Positions 8,849-18,263 are shown, counted from the stretch's first letter. The stretch is 64,000 nucleotides of DNA from Arthrobacter sp. S39 (GCF_004320525.1 NZ_SIHX01000013.1:30190-94189); one strand, 5' to 3'. The notes: a model not told the origin generated them from the sequence alone. A program made the numbers and translations.

Positions 8849-10060
8849 CTAGGCTGAACCTTTTCCGGAATCCAACAGGCGTGCCGGGAGCACGGATTTA
8901 TTGCCAAATTTCCGGCTCACTTTGTCCAATGCCTGTTCAGCTGCCCGCCAGTTGTCATCCCTGCGGTCCAGGCTGAGCTGCAGGGAGGTCTGGGCCGTTT
9001 CCTCCAGCTGTTCTGCCCGGACGCCCACCAGCCGCACCGTCATGCTTCGGTCACCGAGTGACTCCAGGAGCTGGAGTACAACGGCGTAGATCATTTGCGT
9101 ACTGTCCACCGGCGTGTGCACCGTCCGGCTACGGGTGATGGTGGAGAAGTCCGCGTAGCGCAGCTTCAAGGCCACCGTCCTGGCCACCATTCCGGAACTG
9201 CGCAACCGCTCCGCTGTCCGGTGCGACAGGCGCAGCAGTTCGCGGTGCAGGAGGGCATTATCGGCGGTGTCGACGGCAAAGGTTTCCTCGGCTCCGATGC
9301 TCTTCTCAAGCCGCACCGGGGTCACTGGACGCGGGTCGATCCCCCAGGACAGCTGGTAGACATGCTCGCCCGTGGCGCCCAGGGTCCGTTTCAGGGTGTG
9401 AAGCGGGGTGGCGGCAAGATCCGCAACGGTCCTGATTCCCATCCGCGCGAGGACCTCGGCAGTCTTTGCTCCCACTCCCCACAAGGCACCAACCGGCAGG
9501 CTGTGCAAGTAGGGGACGGTTTCTTCCGGCCCGATCAGGAGCAGTCCGTCGGGTTTGCACCGCGTGGATGCGATCTTGGCCACGAACTTGCTCGCGGCGA
9601 TACCCACCGAGGCGGTGATGCCGAGTTCGGCGGCTACGCGGCGCCTGATCAGTTCGCCGATGTCACGGGGCGGGCCGAGCCGCCGGATGGCACCGCCAAC
9701 GTCAAGGAAGGCCTCATCGACGCTGAGCGGTTCGACCAGATCGGTGACCGATTCAAAAATCCCCATCAGCTGGGCGGAGACCTCGTAGTACAGCTTGTGC
9801 CGCGGTTCGATGATGACAGCCCTGGGACACATCCGTGCTGCGATGACCATTGGCATGGCGGACTTCACACCGAATTTCCGGGCCTCGTATGAGGCGGACA
9901 GCACCACCGAACGGTCTGCGGGGTAACCCACAATGACAGGCTTGCCGCGGAGTTCAGGCCGGGTACGCAACTCGACGGTGACAAAGAAAGCGTCCATGTC
10001 CACATGCATGATGGGCGTACGGCGGAGCTCCCGAAGACCCGCTTCGGTGTGCTGATTCAT
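8849..10060 (-). CDS. dinB: DinB, Y-family DNA polymerase IV
   Basis: Error-prone translesion polymerase. The N-terminus has the catalytic MHVDMDAFF and the palm has SVDEAFLDV, both carrying the metal-binding acidic residues. A helix-hairpin-helix (GVGAKTAEVLARMGI) and a C-terminal little-finger domain follow. About 403 aa, normal length. The start is taken at ATG 10060; a GTG five codons upstream (10075) with AGGA before it is equally possible. No clear beta-clamp-binding motif is visible at the C-terminus. It is divergent from the lipoprotein gene. Confidence 0.93.
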   Translation of the reverse strand: MNQHTEAGLRELRRTPIMHVDMDAFFVTVELRTRPELRGKPVIVGYPADRSVVLSASYEARKFGVKSAMPMVIAARMCPRAVIIEPRHKLYYEVSAQLMGIFESVTDLVEPLSVDEAFLDVGGAIRRLGPPRDIGELIRRRVAAELGITASVGIAASKFVAKIASTRCKPDGLLLIGPEETVPYLHSLPVGALWGVGAKTAEVLARMGIRTVADLAATPLHTLKRTLGATGEHVYQLSWGIDPRPVTPVRLEKSIGAEETFAVDTADNALLHRELLRLSHRTAERLRSSGMVARTVALKLRYADFSTITRSRTVHTPVDSTQMIYAVVLQLLESLGDRSMTVRLVGVRAEQLEETAQTSLQLSLDRRDDNWRAAEQALDKVSRKFGNKSVLPARLLDSGKGSA

Positions 10061-10148
10061 CCCGTCCGGCCCCACGAAACAATCCTATCCGCTGGTACTG
10101 ACTAAACTGGAGGCTGAATCCGGCATCAACACCAGGAGGAAAGTCCCT

Positions 10149-10676
10149 GTGACGGTCATTGGAAGTCTTAAGCCAACAGGATCGGCCGCCCTCGTGGCCA
10201 TCGCAGCGCTGGCACTGGCCGCCTGCAGCCCCGCGGCACCGGGAGTAACCACGCCGTCCTCCGCCACTTCCCCGCAAACCTCCGGCCAGCCCACGGCCAC
10301 GGCGTCGGCCAGCCCCTCGGCCTCACCCGGGACTTCAGCGACCGTGGGCGCGCTCGTCGCCGGGTTCCCACAGCAGCTTCTTCCCGCCATGCCGGGAGCC
10401 ACCGTGATTTCCAGCAGCTTCGACAAGTCAGCGACGCCGGCAACCGTTGCGCTGGTGGGCAGCATCTCCGGCCCGCCCGCACCCGTCCTCGAGTTCTACA
10501 CCAAGGCCCTTGAAGCCCAGGGCTTCAAGGCGGTGCCAGGCGAAACCGTGGGCGCCGTGGCGTCCAAGGACTTCGTCCGGGGCGACAACGAGACCGTGAA
10601 CCTTGCGGTGGTGGAAACCGCGGGCGTTTCCACGTTCACCATCGGCGCCAACGTGGCAGCTGAGTCAGCCAAGTGA
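10149..10676 (+). CDS. Putative secreted lipoprotein
   Basis: A 175-residue protein with a lipoprotein signal peptide: a hydrophobic stretch followed by the lipobox LALAAC with Cys26. A Ser/Thr/Pro/Ala-rich linker (about 30-65) leads to a small C-terminal domain of about 110 residues that I do not recognise. It is predicted to be anchored to the outer face of the membrane. It starts with GTG at 10149 after AGGAGG. Its stop overlaps the GTG of the downstream prenyl synthase (GTGA), so the two are probably cotranscribed. Confidence 0.78.
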   Translation: MTVIGSLKPTGSAALVAIAALALAACSPAAPGVTTPSSATSPQTSGQPTATASASPSASPGTSATVGALVAGFPQQLLPAMPGATVISSSFDKSATPATVALVGSISGPPAPVLEFYTKALEAQGFKAVPGETVGAVASKDFVRGDNETVNLAVVETAGVSTFTIGANVAAESAK

Positions 10677-11767
10677 CGGTTGCAGAGCAGCTGCGCCTTG
10701 AACAGACCGGATACGTGGCGGCTGTCGCCGGTGAACTGACGGACTTCCTGACCACGCGCCAATCCGTGATGACGGCCATTTCCCCGGACATCGATCCCAT
10801 CATGGGTTCCATCTCCAACCTGGTCACCGGCGGCAAACGGCTCCGGGCCCTGATGTGCTACTGGGGCTGGCGGGGAGCCGGCGGGGAAGCCGGGGCCAGC
10901 CAAATTGTGACTGCAGGCTCGGCGCTCGAGCTCTTCCAGGCGGCGGCGCTCATCCATGACGACATCATCGACCGGTCCGACACACGTCGGGGCGGGCCCA
11001 GCGTCCACCGCCGCTTTAGCCAGCTGCACACGGCACAGGGGTGGGCCCTGGACAACGAGAGGTTCGGCCACGCCGCTGCCATCCTGACCGGCGACCTGTG
11101 CCTGTCCTTCAGTGAGGAAGCCTTCACGGACATCGGCGAAAAAGCCGCTTCCGGGAGCAGGGCCCGGCTGATCTTCAACCTCATGCGGGCCGAGGTTATG
11201 GCCGGCCAGTACCTGGACATCCTCGAAGAAGTGGCCGGACCTGTCCGGGACAGGGCCGGGGCCGTGTCCCGGGCGCAGTCCATCATCCGCTTCAAGTCCG
11301 CCAAGTACTCCACTGAGCATCCCCTGGCACTGGGCGGCGCACTTGCGGGAGCCTCCAACGAGCTTCTCCGCGGGTACTCCGCCTTCGCGCTTCCGCTGGG
11401 TGAGGCCTTCCAGTTGCGCGACGACGTCCTGGGCGTCTTCGGCGACCCCGTCACCACGGGAAAGCCCGCCGGCGATGACCTCCGCGAGGGGAAGCGAACC
11501 GTTCTGGTGGCGCTGGCCCTGGACCAGGCAACGGCTGAAGAATCCGCCTTCATCGACGCCAAGCTCGGAAGCCCGGATCTCGGCGACGCAGACATCGCCG
11601 AGATCCGCCGCATCATCGAAGAATCCGGAGCCCTGCAGGCAACCGAAGTCCTGATTGGCGAATTCGGGGCAGCCGCGTTTGACGCGCTGGAACAACTGGA
11701 ACTGGACGAATTGCCCAAGACAGCCCTCCGCAGGCTGGCCGAGGCAACCGTCAGCCGGGCATCCTGA
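10673..11767 (+). CDS. Polyprenyl (geranylgeranyl-type) diphosphate synthase
   Basis: All-trans prenyl chain elongation enzyme, making precursors for menaquinone or carotenoids. The first aspartate-rich motif is DDIID (96-100) in LIHDDIIDRSDTRRGG, and the second is RDDVLGVFGD (249-258). GGKRLRA (53-59) is the IPP-binding segment. 364 aa. Product chain length cannot be told from sequence alone. It corresponds by position to idsA2 near mycobacterial pknL. It starts with GTG overlapping the lipoprotein stop and converges on the next gene with a 9-nt gap. Confidence 0.9.
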   Translation: MTVAEQLRLEQTGYVAAVAGELTDFLTTRQSVMTAISPDIDPIMGSISNLVTGGKRLRALMCYWGWRGAGGEAGASQIVTAGSALELFQAAALIHDDIIDRSDTRRGGPSVHRRFSQLHTAQGWALDNERFGHAAAILTGDLCLSFSEEAFTDIGEKAASGSRARLIFNLMRAEVMAGQYLDILEEVAGPVRDRAGAVSRAQSIIRFKSAKYSTEHPLALGGALAGASNELLRGYSAFALPLGEAFQLRDDVLGVFGDPVTTGKPAGDDLREGKRTVLVALALDQATAEESAFIDAKLGSPDLGDADIAEIRRIIEESGALQATEVLIGEFGAAAFDALEQLELDELPKTALRRLAEATVSRAS

Positions 11768-11776
11768 AAATTCCGG

Positions 11777-12130
11777 CTACCAGGCCAGCGTTTGGGCGCG
11801 GCGGCGGATTTCCGTTTTGCGGCCTTCACGGAGGGCATCGATAGGCCGACCGCGCAATGATTCGTCGGCAGTAAAAAGCCAGACAATCAGGTCTTCGTCT
11901 GAATAGCCGGCATCCGACAGCACCACAATGGTGCCCTTAAGGCTGTCCACCACGTGACCGTCCTGGATAAATTCCGCGGGGACACACCGGATTCGCCGTT
12001 CCCCCACGCGCAGCGCGGCCAGCGCCCGCTCATCAAGGAGACTGTGGACTTTCGTAATTGAAACGTCCAACAACTGCGCGACATCAGGCAAGGGCAGCCA
12101 CTCGCCAACAAGGCTTTCTACGTTACTCAC
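11777..12130 (-). CDS. Rv2175c-like helix-turn-helix DNA-binding protein
   Basis: A 117-residue protein with an N-terminal winged-helix-like segment (PLPDVAQLLDVSITKVHSLL) and the conserved C-terminal part of the Rv2175c family (LSDAGYSDEDLIVWLFT, then RPIDALREG and RRRAQTLAW). In Mycobacterium the family member is a DNA-binding protein phosphorylated by PknL at a Thr in its N-terminal tail. Here that tail is missing. It starts with GTG at 12130 and lacks a strong ribosome site. It sits one gene away from a Ser/Thr kinase. Confidence 0.85.
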   Translation of the reverse strand: MSNVESLVGEWLPLPDVAQLLDVSITKVHSLLDERALAALRVGERRIRCVPAEFIQDGHVVDSLKGTIVVLSDAGYSDEDLIVWLFTADESLRGRPIDALREGRKTEIRRRAQTLAW

Positions 12131-12249
12131 GGATCAAGGTTGCCATGACGTGCACCCTGGCGCCTAGTCGCCGCCATTCCGGCGGATGCATCAGCGGGCG
12201 ACACTCCAAAAAATTCCTGTTGTCAGCCTTTAGAGAATTCTTGTGCTAA

Positions 12250-12279
12250 TTGCCAATCCGTGAGAGATTCACATAGATC
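12250..12279 (+). promoter_or_regulatory. Possible promoter of the LysM-transglycosylase gene
   Basis: TTGCCA (12250-12255), an 18-nt spacer and TAGATC (12274-12279) lie about 90 nt before the start codon in an AT-richer gap of 241 nt (12131-12371). The match is moderate. I see no riboswitch fold that I could defend in this leader. Confidence 0.3.
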
Positions 12280-12371
12280 ACATTGGTAACAGCAATAACT
12301 TAAGTAACACTAGAAGCATTATTAACACAGGCAACACCCACCGCTCCGCAGTTGAGAAGAGGATTCCTTCC

Positions 12372-13757
12372 ATGACGACGTCCCGCTCGCCACAGCAGCC
12401 ACCCAGGCCGAGCCTGCCGAAGATAGCCGCTACGACGGCGGCGCTCCCTGCGGTTATCCTGTCGTCACTGGCCCTTGCCCACCCTGCCGAGGCTGTTGCC
12501 CCCGCCCGCACGATCCCTGCCACCCTTGTGGCGGCCATGAAGGCCCAGGCAGCCGCTGCCACGGCTGCCGTTATCCCGGCCGCCTCGGTTTCGACGACGA
12601 TTCCGTCCGCGTTCCGGCCTGCCCAGCCGTCCGTCCCCTCCGAATACACCATCGCCCGGGGCGACACCATCAGCAGCATCGCCGGAAAGCACGGCTTGGA
12701 TACCTACGAGGTGCTCAAGCTGAACAATCTCCAGCCAAACACCATCATCTACCCGGGCCAGAAGATCAGGCTCTCAGGTTCGGGCAGTGCGCCCGCCGCA
12801 ACTCCTGCTGCCCCGGCGCCGGCGCCGCTGGCCACGTCCGGTGCAACCTACACCGTCAAGTCCGGCGATACGCTCAGCGCCATCGCCTCCAGGCACGGAG
12901 TGGGCCTTTCGGAAATCTTCGGCTGGAACGGCCTGAACATGCGTTCCATCATTTACCCCGGCCAGAAGATCAAAGTGAACGCCGGAGATGCCGCGCCGGC
13001 TGCAGCTCCTGCGCCCACGCTCCAGCCCGCGTCCGCACCCGCGGCGCCGGCACCCGCTGCTCCGGCGCCTGCCGCCCCCACCGGTTCCTATACGGTAAAG
13101 GCCGGCGACACCCTCAGCGCCATTGCTTCCAAGCACGGCGTGAAGCTTTCCGACGTCCTGTCCGCAAACCAGCTGAGCCTGTCCAGCGTCATTTACCCAG
13201 GCAACAAGCTGGTCATCCCCGGCGCCGCCGTTCAGCCGGCCGCCACGCAGCCGGCCGCGAATGTCACTCCCCTGGTGCCGAGTTCGTTCCTCGGATTCAC
13301 CTACCCCGCGGCAGTGGTCAGCTCAGCCAACGAAAATAAGGCGCTGCTCAACGCATCTCCCGTTCCTTCCCGGGACCAGATGCGGGCCATCGTGGCGGAC
13401 ACCGCACGGGCCATGGGTGTGGAACCGGCACTGGCCCTGGCTTTTGCCTACCAGGAATCCGGTTTCAACCAGCGCGCCGTCTCCCCTGCGAACGCCATCG
13501 GCACCATGCAGGTCATTCCGTCCTCCGGCCAGTGGGCCTCGGACCTGGTGGGACGCAAGCTCAACCTGCTGGATCCGTACGACAACGCGACCGCAGGCGT
13601 AGCGATCATCCGCCAGCTGATCGCCACCAGCAAGGACCGCGACACCGCGATCGCCGGCTACTACCAGGGCCAGTATTCCGTCAGCAAGTACGGAATGTAC
13701 GACGACACCAAAACATACGTGGAGGCCATCAAGGCGCACGAAAAGAACTTCGGCTAG
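12372..13757 (+). CDS. Secreted LysM-repeat lytic transglycosylase
   Basis: A peptidoglycan-binding and -cleaving enzyme of 461 aa. A signal peptide (about 1-41, ending in HPAEA) precedes three LysM modules (about 91-135, 159-202 and 239-283), each with GDTxSxIAxxHG and IIYPGxK. They are joined by Ala/Pro linkers. The C-terminal SLT transglycosylase domain (about 340-455) has the catalytic Glu362 in YQESGFN and the AIGTMQVIPSSG motif. It probably cleaves glycan strands during growth. It lies between the Rv2175c-like gene and the PASTA kinase. Confidence 0.9.
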   Translation: MTTSRSPQQPPRPSLPKIAATTAALPAVILSSLALAHPAEAVAPARTIPATLVAAMKAQAAAATAAVIPAASVSTTIPSAFRPAQPSVPSEYTIARGDTISSIAGKHGLDTYEVLKLNNLQPNTIIYPGQKIRLSGSGSAPAATPAAPAPAPLATSGATYTVKSGDTLSAIASRHGVGLSEIFGWNGLNMRSIIYPGQKIKVNAGDAAPAAAPAPTLQPASAPAAPAPAAPAPAAPTGSYTVKAGDTLSAIASKHGVKLSDVLSANQLSLSSVIYPGNKLVIPGAAVQPAATQPAANVTPLVPSSFLGFTYPAAVVSSANENKALLNASPVPSRDQMRAIVADTARAMGVEPALALAFAYQESGFNQRAVSPANAIGTMQVIPSSGQWASDLVGRKLNLLDPYDNATAGVAIIRQLIATSKDRDTAIAGYYQGQYSVSKYGMYDDTKTYVEAIKAHEKNFG

Positions 13758-13805
13758 GCCACCAAGCCCAACGCCCGGTCCCGGAAGGGACGTGGCATGC
13801 GCGGT

Positions 13806-13850
13806 AACGATACGGGTCCGGATCGCATGTTGATTCGGGCCCGTTTCGTT
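13806..13850 (+). terminator. Imperfect hairpin after the LysM-transglycosylase gene
   Basis: AACGATACGGGTCCG (13806-13820) pairs with CGGGCCCGTTTCGTT (13836-13850) with a few mismatches. It lies 49 nt after the stop and 20 nt before the kinase start, so it may attenuate rather than fully end transcription. Confidence 0.5.
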
Positions 13851-13869
13851 GCGGGATTAGGATCGTAGG

Positions 13870-15933
13870 GTGCAGGAACACGTGTCTGACCGACTTGTTG
13901 GAACGCTGGTGGATAACCGCTACGCCGTCCAGTCCAAGCTCGCGCGCGGCGGAATGTCCACCGTTTACCTGGCAACGGACCTGCGGCTGGAACGCGACGT
14001 CGCACTCAAAGTACTCCACCCGCACCTCGCCGGCGACGATACCTTCCTGGGCAGGCTGGGCCGTGAAGCGAAGGCAGCGGCCCGGCTTTCCCACTCCCAC
14101 GTTGTGGGTGTCCTCGACCAGGGCAACGACGGCCAGACGGCCTACCTCGTCATGGAGTACATCAAAGGCCATACGCTCCGGGACGTCATTAGGTCCAAGG
14201 GCGCGTTGCCTCCCCGGCTCGGCCTGGCACTCATAGATCCCGTCGTCGAAGGACTGGCGGCGGCGCACACCGCCGGCATGATCCACCGCGACATCAAGCC
14301 CGAAAACGTCCTGATCGCCGACGACGGCCGGATCAAACTGGGGGACTTTGGCCTGGCACGTGCCGTCACCACGTCCACCAGCACGGGTGCACTGATCGGC
14401 ACCGTGGCCTATCTTTCCCCCGAACTGGTGCTGGGAAACCAGGCCGACGCCCGGAGTGACATCTACTCGGTCGGGATCATGCTGTACGAAATGCTGACCG
14501 GCCAGCAGCCCTTCAGCGGCGAGGTCCCCATCCAGGTTGCGTACCAGCACGTGAACGGCACGGTGGGGCCGCCGTCGGCCCTGGTCCCGGGCCTGGCCGC
14601 CGAAGTCGATGAACTGGTGCAGTGGTGTACCTCCAACGACCCCGAGAACAGGCCCGTGGACGGTACCGCCCTGCTCCAGGAACTCCGCCATATCCGCACC
14701 AACCTCACGGACCGCGAATTGGACCTCCAGCCGCCGGCAGCGCTCGACCACGGCGCGCAGAATCCCACTGAAATCATCACCCGCCCCAGCCACCCCACGA
14801 CGGTGATGTCACCGCTGGCGCGGCCCGAAAGACAACCACAGATTGCGTCTGCCCTGTCCGGGGATTATGCAACCACGGCCCTTCCCAGTGCCCCGGCCGC
14901 ACAGCACACGGCGGCGTACTCCCCCTACCCGGACACCACGCCCGCTCCCCTGACCAAGCGCGCCCGGCGCAAGGCGGACAAGGAAGCCGAAAAGGCAAGG
15001 TCCCGGGCGGCCGCTACTCCGCTCAGGTCCCTGCGGGAAGGCAACCCCCGGCGCCGTGGCGCCCTGTGGGTGGTCATCCTGATCATCGCGGCGCTGCTGG
15101 CCACCGGGGCAGGCTGGTTCTTTGGCATGGGCCCGGGATCCCCAGCGACCATCCCCGCCGTCGCGAACAAAACGGTGGCGCAGGCCCAACTGCTGCTGAG
15201 CGATGCCGGGTTCCAGTCCAGCACGCGTGACGTTTTTGACGATGACGTCCCCTCCGGGCTGGTAGTTGGAACGGAGCCCGGGGCCGGCACGGAGATCCGG
15301 AAATTCCAGCCGGTGGCCTTGTTTGTCTCCAAGGGGCCCCAGCTGTTTGAGCTGCCGAAACTGACCGGACAAACGCTGGAGCAGGCCAAGACGGAACTGA
15401 ACAAGGCCGAGATGGCCCTGGGCACCATCACCGAGCAATTCGATGAGGGCGTTGCCGCCGGCGTTGTGCTCGCCCAGGACCCGGCATCCGGGACCCCCGC
15501 CCGGCACGGCACCGCGGTGGCCCTGGCCGTCTCCAAGGGTCCCCAGCCCATTCCCGTGCCGTCCGTCGTCGGGATGGACGAGAACGACGCCGTCGATGCC
15601 ATCGAGGCAGCCGGGCTGAAGGCAGAAGTAGCCAAGGACGAAGTCAACGACAAGAAGGTGCCCAAGGGCGCAGTGGCCAGCCAGTCGCCGTCGAACGGCA
15701 CCCTCACCCGGGGCGGCACGGTGACGCTCACCATCTCAGATGGCCCGAAGATGGTTAGGGTTCCCAGCTACGTGGGCAAGCAGGCCAAAGAAGCCGAACA
15801 GGCTCTGCGCCAGCTCGGCTTCGAAGTGAAAGTGAACAACGTCCTCGGCGGCTTCTTCGGAACCGTCCGGGACCAGGACCCGGTTAACAAAGACGTTCCC
15901 GAGGGATCAGTCATTACCCTGACGGTGGTGTAG
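13870..15933 (+). CDS. Membrane Ser/Thr protein kinase with four PASTA domains
   Basis: Receptor-type eukaryotic-like kinase of 687 aa. The kinase domain (about 18-275) has the Gly-rich loop ARGGMSTVY, Lys47, catalytic HRD (139-141), DFG (159-161) and SPE (183-185). An Ala/Pro-rich, then basic juxtamembrane linker leads to one transmembrane helix (about 398-418). Four extracellular PASTA repeats follow (about 425-490, 491-558, 559-629 and 630-687), which bind peptidoglycan fragments or lipid II. By position it matches pknL, but mycobacterial PknL has no PASTA repeats; by architecture it is PknB-like. It starts with GTG at 13870. Confidence 0.95.
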   Translation: MQEHVSDRLVGTLVDNRYAVQSKLARGGMSTVYLATDLRLERDVALKVLHPHLAGDDTFLGRLGREAKAAARLSHSHVVGVLDQGNDGQTAYLVMEYIKGHTLRDVIRSKGALPPRLGLALIDPVVEGLAAAHTAGMIHRDIKPENVLIADDGRIKLGDFGLARAVTTSTSTGALIGTVAYLSPELVLGNQADARSDIYSVGIMLYEMLTGQQPFSGEVPIQVAYQHVNGTVGPPSALVPGLAAEVDELVQWCTSNDPENRPVDGTALLQELRHIRTNLTDRELDLQPPAALDHGAQNPTEIITRPSHPTTVMSPLARPERQPQIASALSGDYATTALPSAPAAQHTAAYSPYPDTTPAPLTKRARRKADKEAEKARSRAAATPLRSLREGNPRRRGALWVVILIIAALLATGAGWFFGMGPGSPATIPAVANKTVAQAQLLLSDAGFQSSTRDVFDDDVPSGLVVGTEPGAGTEIRKFQPVALFVSKGPQLFELPKLTGQTLEQAKTELNKAEMALGTITEQFDEGVAAGVVLAQDPASGTPARHGTAVALAVSKGPQPIPVPSVVGMDENDAVDAIEAAGLKAEVAKDEVNDKKVPKGAVASQSPSNGTLTRGGTVTLTISDGPKMVRVPSYVGKQAKEAEQALRQLGFEVKVNNVLGGFFGTVRDQDPVNKDVPEGSVITLTVV

Positions 15934-15959
15934 CGCGGCCGGCCCGTGCCGGCAGACGC

Positions 15960-16003
15960 AAAAGGATGCCTCCCGTGACGCGAAGTCCGGGAGGCATCCT
16001 TTT
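15960..16003. terminator. Bidirectional terminator between the kinase and aroG
   Basis: AAAAGGATGCCTCCC (15960-15974) and GGGAGGCATCCTTTT (15989-16003) are perfect 15-bp arms with A/T ends. It serves both convergent genes. Confidence 0.9.
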
Positions 16004-16023
16004 CGACTGAAAAACGACGGCGG

Positions 16024-17418
16024 TCAGTGCTTGGAGAGTGCCCCTGCGACCAGGAACGCCATTTCGAGCGACTGCATGTGGTTCAGCCGCGGATCGCACA
16101 CAGACTCGTAACGGTCCAGGAACGCCTCCTGGTCCACGGGGTCGGCGCCGCCAAGGCATTCGGCGACGTCGTCGCCGGTCATCTCGACATGCAGGCCACC
16201 GGGAACCGTGCCCAGGCCATGGTGGACCTCGAAGAAGCCGCGGACTTCGTCAATGACGTCGTCGAAGTTGCGCGTTTTGTAGCCGTTCGGCGAGGTGACG
16301 GTGTTGCCGTGCATCGGATCGGTGACCCAGAGGACCTGGGCGCCGGAGGCGGTAACCTTCTCGACGACGGCGGGCAGCTTCTCCCGGATGTTCTTCGCGC
16401 CCATGCGGGTGATGAAGGTAAGCCGTCCGGGCTCACGCTCGGGGTCCAGCTTGTCGATAAGGCGGAGGGCATCATCGCCTGTGGTGGAGGGGCCGAGCTT
16501 GACGCCGATCGGGTTCCGCACGCGTGAGAGGAAGTCGATGTGCGCGTGGTCCAGCTCGCGGGTGCGCTCCCCGATCCACAGGAAGTGGGCCGAAGTGTCG
16601 TACGGGAATCCGGTCCGGGAGTCGATGCGCGTCAGCGCCCGCTCGTAGTCAAGCAGCAGGGCCTCGTGGCTGGCGAAGAACTCCACACGCTTGAGCGCCT
16701 CAAAGTCGGCGCCGCAGGAGGCCATGAACTTGATGGCCCGATCGATATCGCGGGCCAGGGACTCGTAGCGCGCGTGCGCCGGGTTCTCGGTGAAGCCCTT
16801 GTTCCAGTGGTGGACCAGCCGGAGGTCGGCGAAGCCGCCCTGTGTGAACGCCCTGATGAGGTTCAGGGTGGATGCCGAGGTGTGGTAAGCCCGGAGCATC
16901 CGGGCTGCGTCGTGGCCACGGGATTCGGGCGTGAAGTCGTAGCCGTTGACGATGTCGCCGCGGTAGGCGGGGAGCGTGACGCCGTCGCGGGTTTCGTCGT
17001 TCGAGGACCGGGGCTTGGCAAACTGGCCTGCCATCCTGCCCATCTTGATCACGGGCATGGCCGCGCCGTAGGTGAGGACCACCGCCATCTGCAGGATGGT
17101 CCTGACACGGGCGCTGATCTTGTCCGCGGTGGCGGCTTCGAAGGTTTCAGCGCAGTCGCCGCCCTGAAGCAGGAAAGCCTTGCCCTGGGCGGCGGCGGCC
17201 AGCCTTTCGCGGAGGATGTCCACCTCACCGGCGAAAACCAGCGGCGGGAGCACGGACAGCTCCTTGACCGAAGAGTCGAAGACGTCCTTGTCCTGCCAGC
17301 TGGGCTGCTGGGAGATGGGGAGGTCCCGCCAGTCATCCAGGCCTGGATAATTGGCGGCGCCGCTCTGGGCGGTACTGGACAGCGAGAAGGCGGGTTTTGC
17401 GGATAGCTCAGTCACCAT
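16024..17418 (-). CDS. aroG: Class II DAHP synthase (3-deoxy-7-phosphoheptulonate synthase)
   Basis: First step of the shikimate pathway: phosphoenolpyruvate plus erythrose-4-phosphate. The 464-aa length and motifs (LLQGGDCAETFEA with metal-binding Cys89, GRMAGQFAKPRS, VRNPIGVKLGPST, WVTDPMHGNT) identify the plant/actinobacterial class II family. ATG start at 17418. It is transcribed convergently with the kinase, as in the mycobacterial pknL-aroG neighbourhood (from memory). Feedback regulation is not visible from sequence. Confidence 0.96.
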   Translation of the reverse strand: MVTELSAKPAFSLSSTAQSGAANYPGLDDWRDLPISQQPSWQDKDVFDSSVKELSVLPPLVFAGEVDILRERLAAAAQGKAFLLQGGDCAETFEAATADKISARVRTILQMAVVLTYGAAMPVIKMGRMAGQFAKPRSSNDETRDGVTLPAYRGDIVNGYDFTPESRGHDAARMLRAYHTSASTLNLIRAFTQGGFADLRLVHHWNKGFTENPAHARYESLARDIDRAIKFMASCGADFEALKRVEFFASHEALLLDYERALTRIDSRTGFPYDTSAHFLWIGERTRELDHAHIDFLSRVRNPIGVKLGPSTTGDDALRLIDKLDPEREPGRLTFITRMGAKNIREKLPAVVEKVTASGAQVLWVTDPMHGNTVTSPNGYKTRNFDDVIDEVRGFFEVHHGLGTVPGGLHVEMTGDDVAECLGGADPVDQEAFLDRYESVCDPRLNHMQSLEMAFLVAGALSKH

Positions 17419-17486
17419 CTAAGAGTAGTGTCACTGGGCGGCATCCGGACACCCGGCCGTCACGCGCGGGGGCGACCGGCGTCACA

Positions 17487-18263
17487 TCATCCGGCGGCCG
17501 GCGTCCCGTCGTCGTCCTGCGGCTCCGGTGCGGCAAGGCCGCCGGAAGTATCAGCGGCCGTGTCCGTCGCCGGCTTGTCCTGCTTGCCCGCAAGCCGGAG
17601 TTTCACCACGGCGGCATATTCGTCCACGTACTCCTGGCCGGAAAGACGCATCAGCTCGAACATGATCTCGTCAGTTACCTTGCGCTGCACCACGCGGTCT
17701 TCGGCCTGCTCCCGGTATTGGCTGAAGTCCAGCGGCTCCCCGAAGATCATGCCGATGCGGCGGATGTTGGGCAGGCGTTTGCCGATGGGCTGGACCTTGT
17801 CCGTACCGATCATGGCCACCGGAATGACGGGGACACCGGCCTGCAGGGCCAGCCGGGCCACACCGACCTTGCCGCGGTAGAGGCGGGCGTCCGGGCTGCG
17901 GGTGCCCTCGGGGTAGATTCCCAGCAGACCACCGCCGGTCAGGACGTCCATGCCGGCGTTGAGCGAAACAGCCGACGCCGCGCCGCCCGACCTGTCCATG
18001 GGAAGTTGGTTGGTCAGCCGGAAAAACAACGCCGTGAGGCGGCCTTTGAGCCCGGTGCCGGTGAAGTACTCGGACTTCGCCAGGAAGATCACCGGCCGGG
18101 GCACCATCAGCGGCATAAAAATCGAATCGGAAAACGACAAATGGTTGGAGGCGATGATGGCTGCGCCCTCCGCCGGGACGTTGTCCAGGCCTTTGACCCA
18201 GGGGCGGAACAGGAGCCGCAGCACCGGACCCAGAAAGATCCTTTTCATGACCCAATAAAACAC
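17487..18263 (-). CDS. PlsC-type 1-acylglycerol-3-phosphate acyltransferase
   Basis: Membrane-associated acyltransferase of phospholipid synthesis, 258 aa. It has the catalytic HX4D motif (H41-L-S-F-S-D46) and the phosphate-binding YPEGTRS block (about 117-123). The C-terminus is low-complexity and rich in acidic residues and Ala. It starts with GTG at 18263 behind GAGAGG; an internal ATG five codons later is an alternative. It is divergent from the hydrolase pair. A second paralogue lies at 34276-34992. Confidence 0.9.
   Translation of the reverse strand: MFYWVMKRIFLGPVLRLLFRPWVKGLDNVPAEGAAIIASNHLSFSDSIFMPLMVPRPVIFLAKSEYFTGTGLKGRLTALFFRLTNQLPMDRSGGAASAVSLNAGMDVLTGGGLLGIYPEGTRSPDARLYRGKVGVARLALQAGVPVIPVAMIGTDKVQPIGKRLPNIRRIGMIFGEPLDFSQYREQAEDRVVQRKVTDEIMFELMRLSGQEYVDEYAAVVKLRLAGKQDKPATDTAADTSGGLAAPEPQDDDGTPAAG

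Noticed and set aside
12256..12280. CRP site upstream of the LysM gene (GTGAGAGATTCAC)
   Set aside because: Spacing between half-sites is 5 instead of 6, so it does not fit the family consensus.
12131..12371. Cyclic di-AMP (ydaO-type) riboswitch before the LysM-transglycosylase
   Set aside because: Such switches often precede wall-lytic genes in actinobacteria, but I could not find the conserved core sequence in this AT-rich leader.
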